A stretch of 64,000 nt of DNA. It comes from Leptospira bourretii (GTDB lineage Bacteria; Spirochaetota; Leptospiria; Leptospirales; Leptospiraceae). The notes under the pieces are model-generated. The model searched no databases, was not told the origin of the DNA, and worked only from the letters and a program-made list of their open reading frames with translations. The translations under genes and the position numbers were made by a program. The DNA lies in NCBI RefSeq assembly GCF_004770145.1, contig NZ_RQFW01000018.1, forward strand, positions 124,001 through 188,000, in the 5' to 3' direction. Every line of letters begins with the position of its first letter. Position 1 is the first letter of the stretch. Of the stretch, positions 45,653-54,194 are shown one piece after another.

Positions 45653-46249
45653 CTAGAAGAAAGGTTTTGCAGGGAACTCTGTCGAAGGAGCAATTCGAGA
45701 AATGATATCCCCGAAAGAGAACGCAAACAATAAAGCCAAAAAGGCAAATGCAGAGAGAAAGATAACGCGGTTCAGCATATTATCATACTTTAAATGCATG
45801 AAGTAAGCCAAAACGAAGAAAGCCTTACAAGTTGCCACAGCCATTGCGACAATCATATTCCACTTTCCTAAGTCGTATTGTGCTACCCAAACAGTAATGA
45901 AGGTTCCAAAGAACAAAGCCAAAAGAACAAAAACGTAAGTTTTGATTGGGATCACATGGTGATCGTGTTCTTCTTCCTCTTCTCCATCTTCTACCCACAT
46001 GGAAGCAGAAGCATGGTCTTCTTTGTGATCTTCATCACCTAATACAAATTTTAGCAATTTACTATCTTTGTTTTCTTCTGTAAATTTTGCAAAACGATCA
46101 GTTTGGAAAAACTGACCGAACCAGTTTACGATAAATCCTAAAATGGTAGCTGTTGCAATCCCTGGAGCAAAGATTCCAAATCCAAGAATTGGAGTGAAAA
46201 CCGCAACAAGAGCAATGAAGTAAAGTCCGTAATTGATTACGTATTCCAT
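45653..46249 (-). CDS. Cytochrome c oxidase subunit IV (caa3 type)
   Basis: A 198-residue membrane protein. Two N-terminal helices and a charged His/Glu-rich loop (EDGEEEEEHDHH, about 90-105) precede three helices of the CoxD/CyoD type, with the typical ACKAFFVLAYFMHLKYDN segment. It is longer than usual subunit IV because of the extra N-terminal part. It supports assembly of subunit I. It is the last gene of the operon and is followed by a terminator. Confidence 0.85.
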   Translation of the reverse strand: MEYVINYGLYFIALVAVFTPILGFGIFAPGIATATILGFIVNWFGQFFQTDRFAKFTEENKDSKLLKFVLGDEDHKEDHASASMWVEDGEEEEEHDHHVIPIKTYVFVLLALFFGTFITVWVAQYDLGKWNMIVAMAVATCKAFFVLAYFMHLKYDNMLNRVIFLSAFAFLALLFAFSFGDIISRIAPSTEFPAKPFF

Positions 46250-46262
46250 TCTATAATACCTT

Positions 46263-47036
46263 TTATCCTACCAAATAAAGAAGTGGAAAGAGGTAAATCC
46301 ATACCAAGTCCACAACGTGCCAGAAAAGACCCACACCTTCTACTGGAGTGTAGTATTCAGGACCAACCTTTCTTCTTAAAGTTTTGATGAAAACCCAGAA
46401 GATTAGGAAAGCACCAGCTACCACGTGAACCCCGTGAAGACCAGTCATAACAAAGTAAAAGCCATAGAACATTTCCCATTTTGGTTGAGAGATCACTGCT
46501 TTTAAGCGAGTCACTTCTTCTGCACTCACATGGTTTTTTTCTAGTTCTGCAGGATTTTTGAGGAGAGCAGAAATTTTAGATTCGCACTCTGCTCTTTTTC
46601 CACCAGCAGCACAAGAAGGATCCACAAGGGAAAACTTACCAGGAACTGTTCCTACATGAAACTTGTGACTGTATTCAAAGTATTTGATGACCATGAAGGC
46701 ACCAGCACAAGCAATCGTAAGAGCAAGCATGATGGCAGCAATTTTATGCAAACCACGTTGCACGTAGTTAATCGCAGCAGCCATCGTAAAGGAACTGATG
46801 AGAAGGACTACTGTGTTCACAGCTCCCATTTTCCAATCCAAAGTTTCCGATCCGTTTTTGAAAACTGTCGGATAAAGAGAATGGTAGATGAGGTAACCTA
46901 CGAATAGGCCACCGAACATCAGGATTTCAGTGCAAAGGAATAACCAAATTCCTTGTTTGGAAGAGGCATACTGATGTTCTGCACTCTTAAAATGGTGTTG
47001 GTGGTGAAATTCACTTGAAGAACTAACGGAAGTCAT
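46263..47036 (-). CDS. ctaE: Cytochrome c oxidase subunit III
   Basis: A 257-residue membrane protein with about seven helices and the subunit III features GIWLFLCTEILMFGGLF, TGLHGVHVVAG and FWHVVDLVWIYLFPLLY. An insert of about 60 residues between helices (with CAAGGKRAECES) is unusual compared with short subunit III proteins. Its start overlaps the end of ctaD by 14 bases. Subunit III stabilises the core and proton uptake. Confidence 0.93.
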   Translation of the reverse strand: MTSVSSSSEFHHQHHFKSAEHQYASSKQGIWLFLCTEILMFGGLFVGYLIYHSLYPTVFKNGSETLDWKMGAVNTVVLLISSFTMAAAINYVQRGLHKIAAIMLALTIACAGAFMVIKYFEYSHKFHVGTVPGKFSLVDPSCAAGGKRAECESKISALLKNPAELEKNHVSAEEVTRLKAVISQPKWEMFYGFYFVMTGLHGVHVVAGAFLIFWVFIKTLRRKVGPEYYTPVEGVGLFWHVVDLVWIYLFPLLYLVG

Positions 47037-48636
47037 ATGGCCCTGCAGTTACTGTTGGAGTAGTTGTAAAGTTTTCGTGTGGAGGAGGAGAAGACGTTTG
47101 CCATTCGAGTGTTTTTGCACCCCAAGGGTTGTCAGAAGCTTTTTCTCCTTTCAAAATTCCATGAATGATTGTGATAAGGCCTACCAAAAATCCAAGACCA
47201 ATCAGCCAAGAACCCACAGTTGAGATTTGGTTGAGGTTTGTGTATTCAGGAAGGTAGTCAAAGTAACGTCGAGGCATACCCATCGCACCGAGTACGAATT
47301 GTGGGAAGAAAGTTACGTTGAATCCAGTGAAAATAAGAACCCAAGAGATTCTTCCACCAAGATCAGAAGTCATCTTTCCAAACATCTTAGGGAACCAGTA
47401 GAAAATTCCACCCATCAGTGCCATAAGAGTTCCCCCCACCATTACATAATGGAAGTGAGCCACCACAAAGTAAGTGTCATGGAAGTGAACGTCCATACCA
47501 GTTGATGCAAGGAATACTCCTGTCAAACCACCGATCGTAAAGAGGAACATAAAACCAAGAGCGAAGAGCATTGGCGCTTCGAAAGTCACTGTTCCGCGAT
47601 ACATTGTGGAAATCCAGTTGAAGAGTTTGATCGCTGTTGGAACCCCAACAAACATAGTGATGATGGAGAAAACAATCCCTGCAATGGTTGATTGGCCAGA
47701 CACAAACATATGGTGTCCCCAAACAAGGAAGGAAACTGCTGCAATCGCAACAGAAGAATAAGCAATCGCTCGGTATCCAAAAATTGTTTTTTTGGAGAAC
47801 GCAGTGATGAGTTCAGAAATCACTCCCATCGCAGGAAGGATCATGATATAAACCGCAGGGTGAGAGTAGAACCAGAAGAAGTGTTGGAAAAGAACTGGGT
47901 CTCCACCGAGGTCTGGATCAAAGATTCCCACACCAAGAGTTTTCTCTGCTCCGATCAGGAGAAGTGTGATCGCAAGAATTGGTGTTGCAAGGATCTGAAT
48001 GATGGAAGTGGAATACAAAGCCCAAATCATAAGTGGGATTCGGTCCATAGTCATTCCAGGAGCCCTTAGTTTATGAGTGGTTACAATGAAGTTTAGTCCG
48101 GTAAGAATGGAAGAAAAACCCATTGTAAAAGCACCCAAAACAAGCAAAATCACGCCATTGGAAGTTTTTGCCGTTGAGTAAGGTGTATAAAATGTCCAAC
48201 CTGTATCTACTTGGTTAAAGATCATTGAGGATGCAGCAATCAGCGCTCCAGCAATGAAAATGTAGTAAGAAGCAAGGTTTAATCTTGGGAAAGCAACGTC
48301 TTTGGCACCCAATTGGATGGGGAGGACAAAGTTTCCAAGGAAAGCGGGAATTCCAGGAATGATCACCATAAATACCATGATGGCACCATGGAAGGTCATA
48401 AACTTATTATAAGTGTCTGGATCCAAAAGTGGGGTTGTGCCAAACTTTGCTAAATGCAGACGGATTCCCAAAGCAAAGAAACCACCAATTAAGAAAAGGG
48501 TAGCAACTGTTGCAAAGTACATAAGACCAATGCGTTTGTGGTCCAGAGTGGTCATCCAAGACCAGATTCCGGATCCGTGGTTCAGATAATTATGGTCTGT
48601 GTGACCATGTTCGGTTTTTGTATGTGCTGAACTCAT
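47023..48636 (-). CDS. ctaD: Cytochrome c oxidase subunit I, A2 type
   Basis: A 537-residue heme-copper oxidase core with twelve helices. It reduces O2 to water and pumps protons across the inner membrane. Heme and CuB ligands are present (FHGAIMVF; the HPAVY CuB His; HHMF; VAHFHYVMVG). Where A1-type oxidases have the proton-loading Glu (GHPEV), this has FYSHPAVY, the Tyr-Ser variant of A2-type enzymes such as those of Thermus and Rhodothermus. The Tyr of HPAVY for the His-Tyr crosslink is kept. It overlaps ctaE. Confidence 0.95.
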   Translation of the reverse strand: MSSAHTKTEHGHTDHNYLNHGSGIWSWMTTLDHKRIGLMYFATVATLFLIGGFFALGIRLHLAKFGTTPLLDPDTYNKFMTFHGAIMVFMVIIPGIPAFLGNFVLPIQLGAKDVAFPRLNLASYYIFIAGALIAASSMIFNQVDTGWTFYTPYSTAKTSNGVILLVLGAFTMGFSSILTGLNFIVTTHKLRAPGMTMDRIPLMIWALYSTSIIQILATPILAITLLLIGAEKTLGVGIFDPDLGGDPVLFQHFFWFYSHPAVYIMILPAMGVISELITAFSKKTIFGYRAIAYSSVAIAAVSFLVWGHHMFVSGQSTIAGIVFSIITMFVGVPTAIKLFNWISTMYRGTVTFEAPMLFALGFMFLFTIGGLTGVFLASTGMDVHFHDTYFVVAHFHYVMVGGTLMALMGGIFYWFPKMFGKMTSDLGGRISWVLIFTGFNVTFFPQFVLGAMGMPRRYFDYLPEYTNLNQISTVGSWLIGLGFLVGLITIIHGILKGEKASDNPWGAKTLEWQTSSPPPHENFTTTPTVTAGPYDFR

Positions 48637-48645
48637 CTCTCTTCC

Positions 48646-49608
48646 TTATTTAATGGATTTGATATATTCAATTAGGTTGGCAACATCTTCGTCAGACAAT
48701 TGGCCTTGGAATACCGGCATTGCTGGCGGATATCCTTCTACGATTTTTGCAGAGGATACAAGGATGGATTCGCGAAGATAGTTTTCATCTGCTTTGGATT
48801 GGCTACCATCAGCAAACTTTCGGCTAGAACCAAAAAGTCCTTTCATTGTAGGTCCAACAATTCTAGATCCGTCGATGGAATGGCAAGAAGCACAAGCTTT
48901 TTGAGCAAAGAGAGTCTTTCCAAGATCCGCAGGACTATCGGCACCTTTTTTCTCAGCATGATACCAAGCCGCATATTCCTCAGAAGGAATGGCTTTGATT
49001 TTAATCATCATACCAGAGTGTTTGGTTCCGCAGTATTCTGTACAGAATACGATGTATTCTCCTGGTTGTTTTGGTTCAAACCAAAGTTGTGTCAGTTTTC
49101 CAGGAACCGCATCTTGTTTGGTTCGGAAAGCTGGAACATAGAAACTATGAATGACATCTTTTGAAGTGAGGATGAGTTTTGTTGCTTTTCCAGCAGGAAC
49201 AATCATTGGATCGTTTCCGGAACTATAAAACTCTTTTCCGTTCGCATAACGATAAGTCCAAGCCCACTGCTCTGCAGTGACATGAATTTCAGCAGCTATG
49301 TCTTCTGGTGGGGTTCTAAGTTTTTCGAAAATGACCATACCCCAGTAGAAAATCCCCATCATGATGATGAGAGGGATAAACGACCAAAGAAATTCTGCAA
49401 AATTATTGTGAGTAATGTATGCGGATTTCTGGTCTAAACTTGTACGTTTGAACTTGATGAGGAACCATGTCATTCCACCAATCAAGATGACAAACGAAAC
49501 AAGGCTTGCTATGATCAGAAACGCATAGAGAAGATCGACTTCTTTTGCGATTTCAGTCGCCTGGATAGGCATGAACGAGGTCGCTGGAATGAGACTGCTC
49601 CAAGACAT
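48646..49608 (-). CDS. ctaC: Cytochrome c oxidase subunit II with fused cytochrome c (caa3)
   Basis: A 320-residue protein: two membrane helices, a cupredoxin domain with the CuA site CTEYCGTKHSGM and a C-terminal cytochrome c domain with CASCH and an axial Met near MPVF. The fused cytochrome makes it a caa3 oxidase. Electrons pass from the c domain to CuA and on to subunit I. The gene starts at the base after the sco gene and ends 9 bp before ctaD. Confidence 0.95.
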   Translation of the reverse strand: MSWSSLIPATSFMPIQATEIAKEVDLLYAFLIIASLVSFVILIGGMTWFLIKFKRTSLDQKSAYITHNNFAEFLWSFIPLIIMMGIFYWGMVIFEKLRTPPEDIAAEIHVTAEQWAWTYRYANGKEFYSSGNDPMIVPAGKATKLILTSKDVIHSFYVPAFRTKQDAVPGKLTQLWFEPKQPGEYIVFCTEYCGTKHSGMMIKIKAIPSEEYAAWYHAEKKGADSPADLGKTLFAQKACASCHSIDGSRIVGPTMKGLFGSSRKFADGSQSKADENYLRESILVSSAKIVEGYPPAMPVFQGQLSDEDVANLIEYIKSIK

Positions 49609-50442
49609 CTATGTGACTCCTTGACGGTTGTTATTTGTTATTTTTCGCCAGTTTATGTATAAAAACGCACCGAGAAGGAGTAAGGTGACCGCCCCCCCGA
49701 ATTGCATCATCCTGTATGCGTATATCGTATATTTATTTTTTCTCGGATCAAATTGAAAGCAAAATAAAGCAAACTTGTCTACAAAACTCCCAATCTTCCC
49801 AGAAGATGCCTCTAAGAAGGCAAATTTCAAATCCCTTGGTTCCAATTGGATCCCTTGGAAAATGCGGGACACTTTCCCTTCTGGAGTCAAAACATAAACC
49901 CCACTGGCGTGGATGTATTGTTTTGCTTCCGAATCCCAAGCGTACCGAAAATCCAATTGTTTTGTCAAAGCATCAATGGATTCTTGAGTTCCCGTGAGGA
50001 GATGAAGGCCGGATTCAGCACCTTCTCTACCATATTCCTTCAAATAAGCTCCCTTTTTAGGAAAAGCTACGGATTCGTTTTCTTTCGGGTCAATGGATAC
50101 AGCAATGTATTGGTATTCTTTGCCGAGAGTCCAATCGAGGGCTTTTAATCCTTGGAACACACCATTTAAGTGGAAGTTACAAAGAGTGGGACATTTGAAG
50201 TAAACGGGAGAAAGGAGGACTGGTTTTCCTTTCGAAAGAAAATCAGAGAACTTAACGGTTTTCCCAGATTCATCTCGGAACGGAATGTCGAGTTGGAGTG
50301 ACTTCCCCGTGACATCAGAAAATCCAATATTTTCTAGTTCTTTCGGGAGTTTATTGTCCCGAGCCAGATTGGAATGCGGGTCATACGCAAAGACCTGAGT
50401 TCCAAACAACAGACAAAGAAAAAAGAAGAATCGAATGTTCAC
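49609..50442 (-). CDS. SCO1/SenC copper chaperone
   Basis: A 277-residue membrane-anchored thioredoxin-fold protein. Signal-like N-terminus, then the copper-binding CPTLC (residues about 84-88) and the distal His in KQYIHASGVYVLTPEGKV, and a C-terminal membrane helix. It delivers copper to the CuA site of the downstream ctaC product. The start is GTG and the gene touches ctaC. A small membrane gene precedes it by 18 bp. Confidence 0.92.
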   Translation of the reverse strand: MNIRFFFFLCLLFGTQVFAYDPHSNLARDNKLPKELENIGFSDVTGKSLQLDIPFRDESGKTVKFSDFLSKGKPVLLSPVYFKCPTLCNFHLNGVFQGLKALDWTLGKEYQYIAVSIDPKENESVAFPKKGAYLKEYGREGAESGLHLLTGTQESIDALTKQLDFRYAWDSEAKQYIHASGVYVLTPEGKVSRIFQGIQLEPRDLKFAFLEASSGKIGSFVDKFALFCFQFDPRKNKYTIYAYRMMQFGGAVTLLLLGAFLYINWRKITNNNRQGVT

Positions 50443-50460
50443 GAAGGTTTGGTAGTTACC

Positions 50461-50613
50461 CTATTTGGACTGAACGCTTTTGGATTCCATTCCTGGGTTG
50501 TCCGGTGTTCCCGGGTGAACGAAGGATATATAAGCGAAGAAAAGAATGTTAAGAACGAGTGTGACAAGGAAAGTCCAATAGCCACCCTTATTGTAAAGGT
50601 CTGTGTTTTGCAT
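50461..50613 (-). CDS. Small membrane protein at the head of the oxidase operon (50 residues)
   Basis: An unlisted short gene. The ATG at 50613 opens a frame of 50 codons ending in TAG at 50461. The protein starts MQNTDLYNKGGYW, then has a strong membrane helix (TFLVTLVLNILFFAYISF) and a Pro/Gly-rich tail (VHPGTPDNPG). The layout - short polar N-terminus, one helix, short tail - is that of small oxidase-associated proteins. It lies 18 bp before sco1 in the same direction. A longer overlapping frame (50439-50663) has poorer composition and is probably not the gene. Function unknown. Confidence 0.75.
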   Translation of the reverse strand: MQNTDLYNKGGYWTFLVTLVLNILFFAYISFVHPGTPDNPGMESKSVQSK

Positions 50614-50737
50614 AATTTTACCTGATATAGTCTATACGAAAAACTGCTCTTTTTATCCAACAATTTTTAAAAGATGCAAGATTAATTTTATTTTCCCCAA
50701 ACTCAGATCACAAAACCTGGAGGAAACAGATAGACGT

Positions 50738-51619
50738 ATGACACTCAAACGTTTTTACACCATCCTTTCCGCTATGATCCTGATCAATCTCCTCTACGGA
50801 CCACTCGTAAGAGCAACAGATTCAGGACTCGCATGCCCTGATTGGCCTTTGTGCCATGGGAAATTTGTACCAGAATTTACATTTCAGATTTTTATGGAAG
50901 TGGGCCATAGATACTATTCTGGAATTTTAGGGATCCTGGTAGGAATTGGATTTGTTTGGATTTTACGAAACCAAAGATATCGTAACCAATTGGGAATCCC
51001 AGCGACACTTTCACTTATCTTTCTTGTTTCACAAGTGATCCTTGGCGGACTCACTGTTACTAAACTTCTCCACCCAACAACCGTTAACCTACATTTACTC
51101 AATGCAGTTCTATTATTGTCTAGTTGTTTAACAGTTCGATTGCTGATCTCTGAAGATACCGATTCTAAATTTCAATGGAATCGACCAGGAAAGTATTTTT
51201 TTCTATTTGTACTCATCGTTGTTTTATACCAACTTTTCCTTGGAGGAAAGGTGAGCTCGCATTATGCAGGTCTTGTTTGTTCGGACTTCCCTACTTGTAA
51301 TGGAGAGTGGTTTCCGAAAATGATAGGACCCATCCGATTTCAAATGGAACATAGATTGTTTGGATATTTAGCTGCCTTGTCTGTACTTTCTTTGTCTGCA
51401 TATGGAATTCTTTACTTAAAAGATAATTTGGTCAAAAAGACTCTTAAAATAGCTGCTTATCTAATATCTTTTCAGATTTTTTTAGGTGCTATGAACGTTT
51501 TATACCAACTACCCAAACTCATCACCGGATTACACACGCTAAATGGTGTTCTCGTGTTTATGTTTTGTTTTATTGCAGCCTTTTATCATTTTAGGTCTCC
51601 AGGAAAAGAGGTTCTATAA
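50738..51619 (+). CDS. ctaA: Heme A synthase
   Basis: A 293-residue inner-membrane enzyme that oxidises heme O to heme A. It has eight helices with His residues in MEVGHRYYSG, HPTTVNLHLLNA, MEHRLFGY and GLHTLNG, and Cys pairs near ACPDWPLCHG and CSDFPTCNG. The start at 50738 is preferred: GGAGGAA lies about 12 bases upstream and the N-terminal helix begins there; a longer upstream frame overlaps the opposite promoter. Its stop overlaps the ctaB start. Confidence 0.93.
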   Translation: MTLKRFYTILSAMILINLLYGPLVRATDSGLACPDWPLCHGKFVPEFTFQIFMEVGHRYYSGILGILVGIGFVWILRNQRYRNQLGIPATLSLIFLVSQVILGGLTVTKLLHPTTVNLHLLNAVLLLSSCLTVRLLISEDTDSKFQWNRPGKYFFLFVLIVVLYQLFLGGKVSSHYAGLVCSDFPTCNGEWFPKMIGPIRFQMEHRLFGYLAALSVLSLSAYGILYLKDNLVKKTLKIAAYLISFQIFLGAMNVLYQLPKLITGLHTLNGVLVFMFCFIAAFYHFRSPGKEVL

Positions 51620-52473
51620 TGTTCCGATTATGGAACCAACTGACAAAACCTAGGGTCACTGTACTTGTACTTGCGACAGTTCTTCCGGGAATGTATCTAG
51701 GGACAACTGGTTACCCTTCACTTTTAGAAATCTCTATTACTCTATTTGGAACCTATTTAATGAGTTCTGCTTCTTTTATTCTCAATCAGTACATTGAACG
51801 AGAAAGAGATGCAGTGATGTACAGAACCAAACAAAGACCAATCCCTGCTGGTGAAATCTCTCCAGGATTTGCCCTCTTTCTTGGAGTCGCAGTGGCGATC
51901 ATTGCCTTTATCATTTTAACTCATTTTATCAATCTTCTAACAGCTATTTGTGCGCTTTCTGCATTATTGTTATACGTGTTTTTATACACAATCTGGTTGA
52001 AACCAAGAACGGAACAAAACATCGTTATTGGTGGGATCTCTGGATGTATCGGACCTCTGATCGGATATTCTGCCATGGCCAATGCACTTCCAGTCCAAGC
52101 ATGGGTTTTATTTTTAATGATCTTTCTCTGGACACCGGCACATTTTTGGGCACTTGCGATCTTCTTAAAAGACGATTATGAATTTGCAGGAATTCCAATG
52201 ATGCCTGTTGTTTCAGGCATTCAAAAGACAGTGAACCAAATTTTCCTTTATGCAATTGCTTATTCTTTGTCTGTCATTGGGTTTTTCTTTGTAGATGAAA
52301 GGATGGGATTTTTATTTTTAAGTTCTGCGTTTGTATTAACGATTTTGATTTTAGTATTTGCTTATCGTTTGAAACTTTCAAAGGACAAAATTCTCGCAAA
52401 ACGATTTTTCTTTTTTAGTATCTTTCATTTATTTTTAGTAAGTTTAGCCATCGTGATCGATTCCAAAATCTAG
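51619..52473 (+). CDS. ctaB: Protoheme IX farnesyltransferase (heme O synthase)
   Basis: A 284-residue UbiA-family prenyltransferase with about eight helices. The Asp-rich site NQYIERERDAVMYRTKQRP binds farnesyl diphosphate through Mg, and the second motif DDYEFAGIPMMP is present. It makes heme O, which CtaA then oxidises to heme A for the adjacent oxidase. The ATG overlaps the ctaA stop (TAATG). The gene is divergent from the oxidase operon. Confidence 0.95.
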   Translation: MFRLWNQLTKPRVTVLVLATVLPGMYLGTTGYPSLLEISITLFGTYLMSSASFILNQYIERERDAVMYRTKQRPIPAGEISPGFALFLGVAVAIIAFIILTHFINLLTAICALSALLLYVFLYTIWLKPRTEQNIVIGGISGCIGPLIGYSAMANALPVQAWVLFLMIFLWTPAHFWALAIFLKDDYEFAGIPMMPVVSGIQKTVNQIFLYAIAYSLSVIGFFFVDERMGFLFLSSAFVLTILILVFAYRLKLSKDKILAKRFFFFSIFHLFLVSLAIVIDSKI

Positions 52474-52518
52474 GTTTTTTGATTGATTTGGGCAGGAAAT
52501 CCTGTTTTTCTTCTGCCC

Positions 52519-53184
52519 ATGGGTATCCTCAAACATTATTTCAATCAATCTGATTTGGAAGAAATCAAAAGAGCTGTCGGTGAAGCGGAGTCAAAAACCT
52601 CTGCAGAAATTGTTCCTTATTTTGCAGAATCCTCTCACCACTACAAAGAATGGGCCTGGCTTGGTGCCTTCCTTATGGGTGGAATCACTGGTATCAGTTT
52701 TTATACTGCTCAAAAGTTTTATGGTCTTGTTTGGAATGGGGAATCTCTTTATGCAGTTCTTTCTGTTTGGATAGGAGCTATTTTTGGATTAATCCTAACT
52801 GCTCTTTTCCCAAAACTTAGAATCAACCTGGTTTCAAGAGCCGCAAAACAATACTTTGTCGACCTTAGAGCCAAAGAAGCCTTTTTGGACGAAGAAGTTT
52901 TCCGTACCAAAGACCGAACCGGAATTTTAATTTATATCTCTCTATATGAACACTTTGTTCGCATTTTGCCTGACAAAGAAATTGCAAGAGTTGTCCCTAA
53001 ATCGGAATGGAATGAAGCAGTGAAACTGATCATTGAAGGGATGAAGTCGAATCAAAAAAAAGAAGGGATTGTATCTAGCATTCTCTTTTGTGGAGACTTA
53101 CTCAAAAAATACAACATCCAAAGAGAAAAGGATGATAAAAACGAAATCTCAAATGAAATTCGAGATGGTGGGAAATTGATGTGA
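52519..53184 (+). CDS. TPM-domain membrane protein
   Basis: A 221-residue protein with a TPM/TLP18.3-like domain at the N-terminus (residues 8-45, EAESKTSAEIVPYFAESSHHY), two membrane helices (about 50-105) and a second part with ILIYISLYEHFVRILPD. This split form is common for the smaller of two paired TPM proteins. The ATG at 52519 is preferred over an upstream TTG. The stop overlaps the next gene. Function is not established; the family has been linked to photosystem or membrane protein repair. Confidence 0.8.
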   Translation: MGILKHYFNQSDLEEIKRAVGEAESKTSAEIVPYFAESSHHYKEWAWLGAFLMGGITGISFYTAQKFYGLVWNGESLYAVLSVWIGAIFGLILTALFPKLRINLVSRAAKQYFVDLRAKEAFLDEEVFRTKDRTGILIYISLYEHFVRILPDKEIARVVPKSEWNEAVKLIIEGMKSNQKKEGIVSSILFCGDLLKKYNIQREKDDKNEISNEIRDGGKLM

Positions 53185-54104
53185 TGTATCTCAAAAGAAA
53201 GCTGAATCATTCAAAACTAAATACATTTATCGATTTTGGAAAAATATCTCTTTTTATTTTTCTTTTATCCCCAATCTTTACAGAGATTCATTCCTACCCT
53301 GTTCCAAAATTAGAAAGAAGGGTGATGGACCATGCAGGAATTTTATCAGAAGCAACCATCACCCAAATTGAAACGAACTTGAAGCAGTTTGAAGCAGAAA
53401 CTTCTAATCAGATTGCGGTGTATACAACCCCGAGTCTGCAAGAGGAACCGATTGAAGAGGTAGCCATTCAAATTTTTGATGAATGGAAGTTGGGACAGAA
53501 ATCCAAAAACAATGGAGTTCTCTTCATCATTGCACCTAACGAAAGAAAGATGCGAATAGAAGTAGGCCGTGGACTCGAAGGGGCACTAACGGACATCCAA
53601 GCCAAACAAATCATTCGTGATGAACTTAAACCACGTTTTAAAGCAAAAGATATGGATGGTGGGGTGATAGCCGGTGTGAATGCGATTATGGCAACGATTC
53701 GAGGAGAATACACACCTTCAGCAGATGATGTCGCCACGACTGGAAATAGTTCCGACGATGAAGTTTTTTCCTCTGGAATTGTAGGAGGTATTTTTACCTT
53801 AATTTCCTTAATTGTCCCTTCGATTGGAGGAATCATTTTTACAATCATTGGGCTTTTAGTTTTATTCCCACTTTTAACCTTTCTGTTCGGAAGTACGTTT
53901 GGCCTTATCGTTGCTGTTTTGTTATTTTTTCTTGTTATGTTTATAAAACGTAAATTAGGAATCGGTAATGGTGGTGGCTCCGATGGTGGATATTTTGGCG
54001 GCGGTGGTTGGTCTAGTGGCGGAGACTCTTGGTCTTCAGGTTCGGACAGTTGGTCTGGTGGAGGTGGTGACTCTGCTGGCGGTGGAGCTTCTGGAGATTG
54101 GTAA
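53184..54104 (+). CDS. TPM-domain protein with Gly/Ser-rich tail (YgcG-like)
   Basis: A 306-residue exported protein. An N-terminal hydrophobic segment (about 15-35) precedes a TPM domain (about 45-170; RRVMDHAGILS, YTTPSLQ, NNGVLFIIAPNERKMRIEVGRGLEG), two membrane helices and a tail rich in Gly, Ser and Trp (SSGGDSWSSGSDSW). This is the YgcG-like layout. The ATG overlaps the upstream stop. Both TPM genes follow ctaB, so they may share its expression. Confidence 0.85.
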   Translation: MYLKRKLNHSKLNTFIDFGKISLFIFLLSPIFTEIHSYPVPKLERRVMDHAGILSEATITQIETNLKQFEAETSNQIAVYTTPSLQEEPIEEVAIQIFDEWKLGQKSKNNGVLFIIAPNERKMRIEVGRGLEGALTDIQAKQIIRDELKPRFKAKDMDGGVIAGVNAIMATIRGEYTPSADDVATTGNSSDDEVFSSGIVGGIFTLISLIVPSIGGIIFTIIGLLVLFPLLTFLFGSTFGLIVAVLLFFLVMFIKRKLGIGNGGGSDGGYFGGGGWSSGGDSWSSGSDSWSGGGGDSAGGGASGDW

Positions 54105-54194
54105 TTCAATGAATTTCATTGAATTATAAACTTCAATCAAGAGTTCAATCGTTTCAACATAAATCACCTAACTCAAACTCAAGTTAGGTGATTT
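54103..54194. terminator. Two inverted repeats between convergent genes
   Basis: AATTCAATGAA/TTCATTGAATT (54103-54113 and 54115-54125) starts at the stop of the TPM gene. AAATCACCTAACT/AGTTAGGTGATTT (54161-54173 and 54182-54194) includes the stop of the opposite phosphatase gene. Both are perfect over 11 and 13 bp. They probably end or protect the two convergent transcripts. Confidence 0.6.

Noticed and set aside
50439..50663. A 74-codon frame overlapping the 50-residue gene on the same strand
   Set aside because: Its residue composition is poor for a protein and the alternative frame gives a clean membrane protein with good spacing to sco1.
53468..54109. 213-codon Pro/Ser-rich frame antisense to the TPM gene
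   Set aside because: The Pro-rich sequence is the reverse reading of the Gly/Ser-rich tail of the TPM protein.
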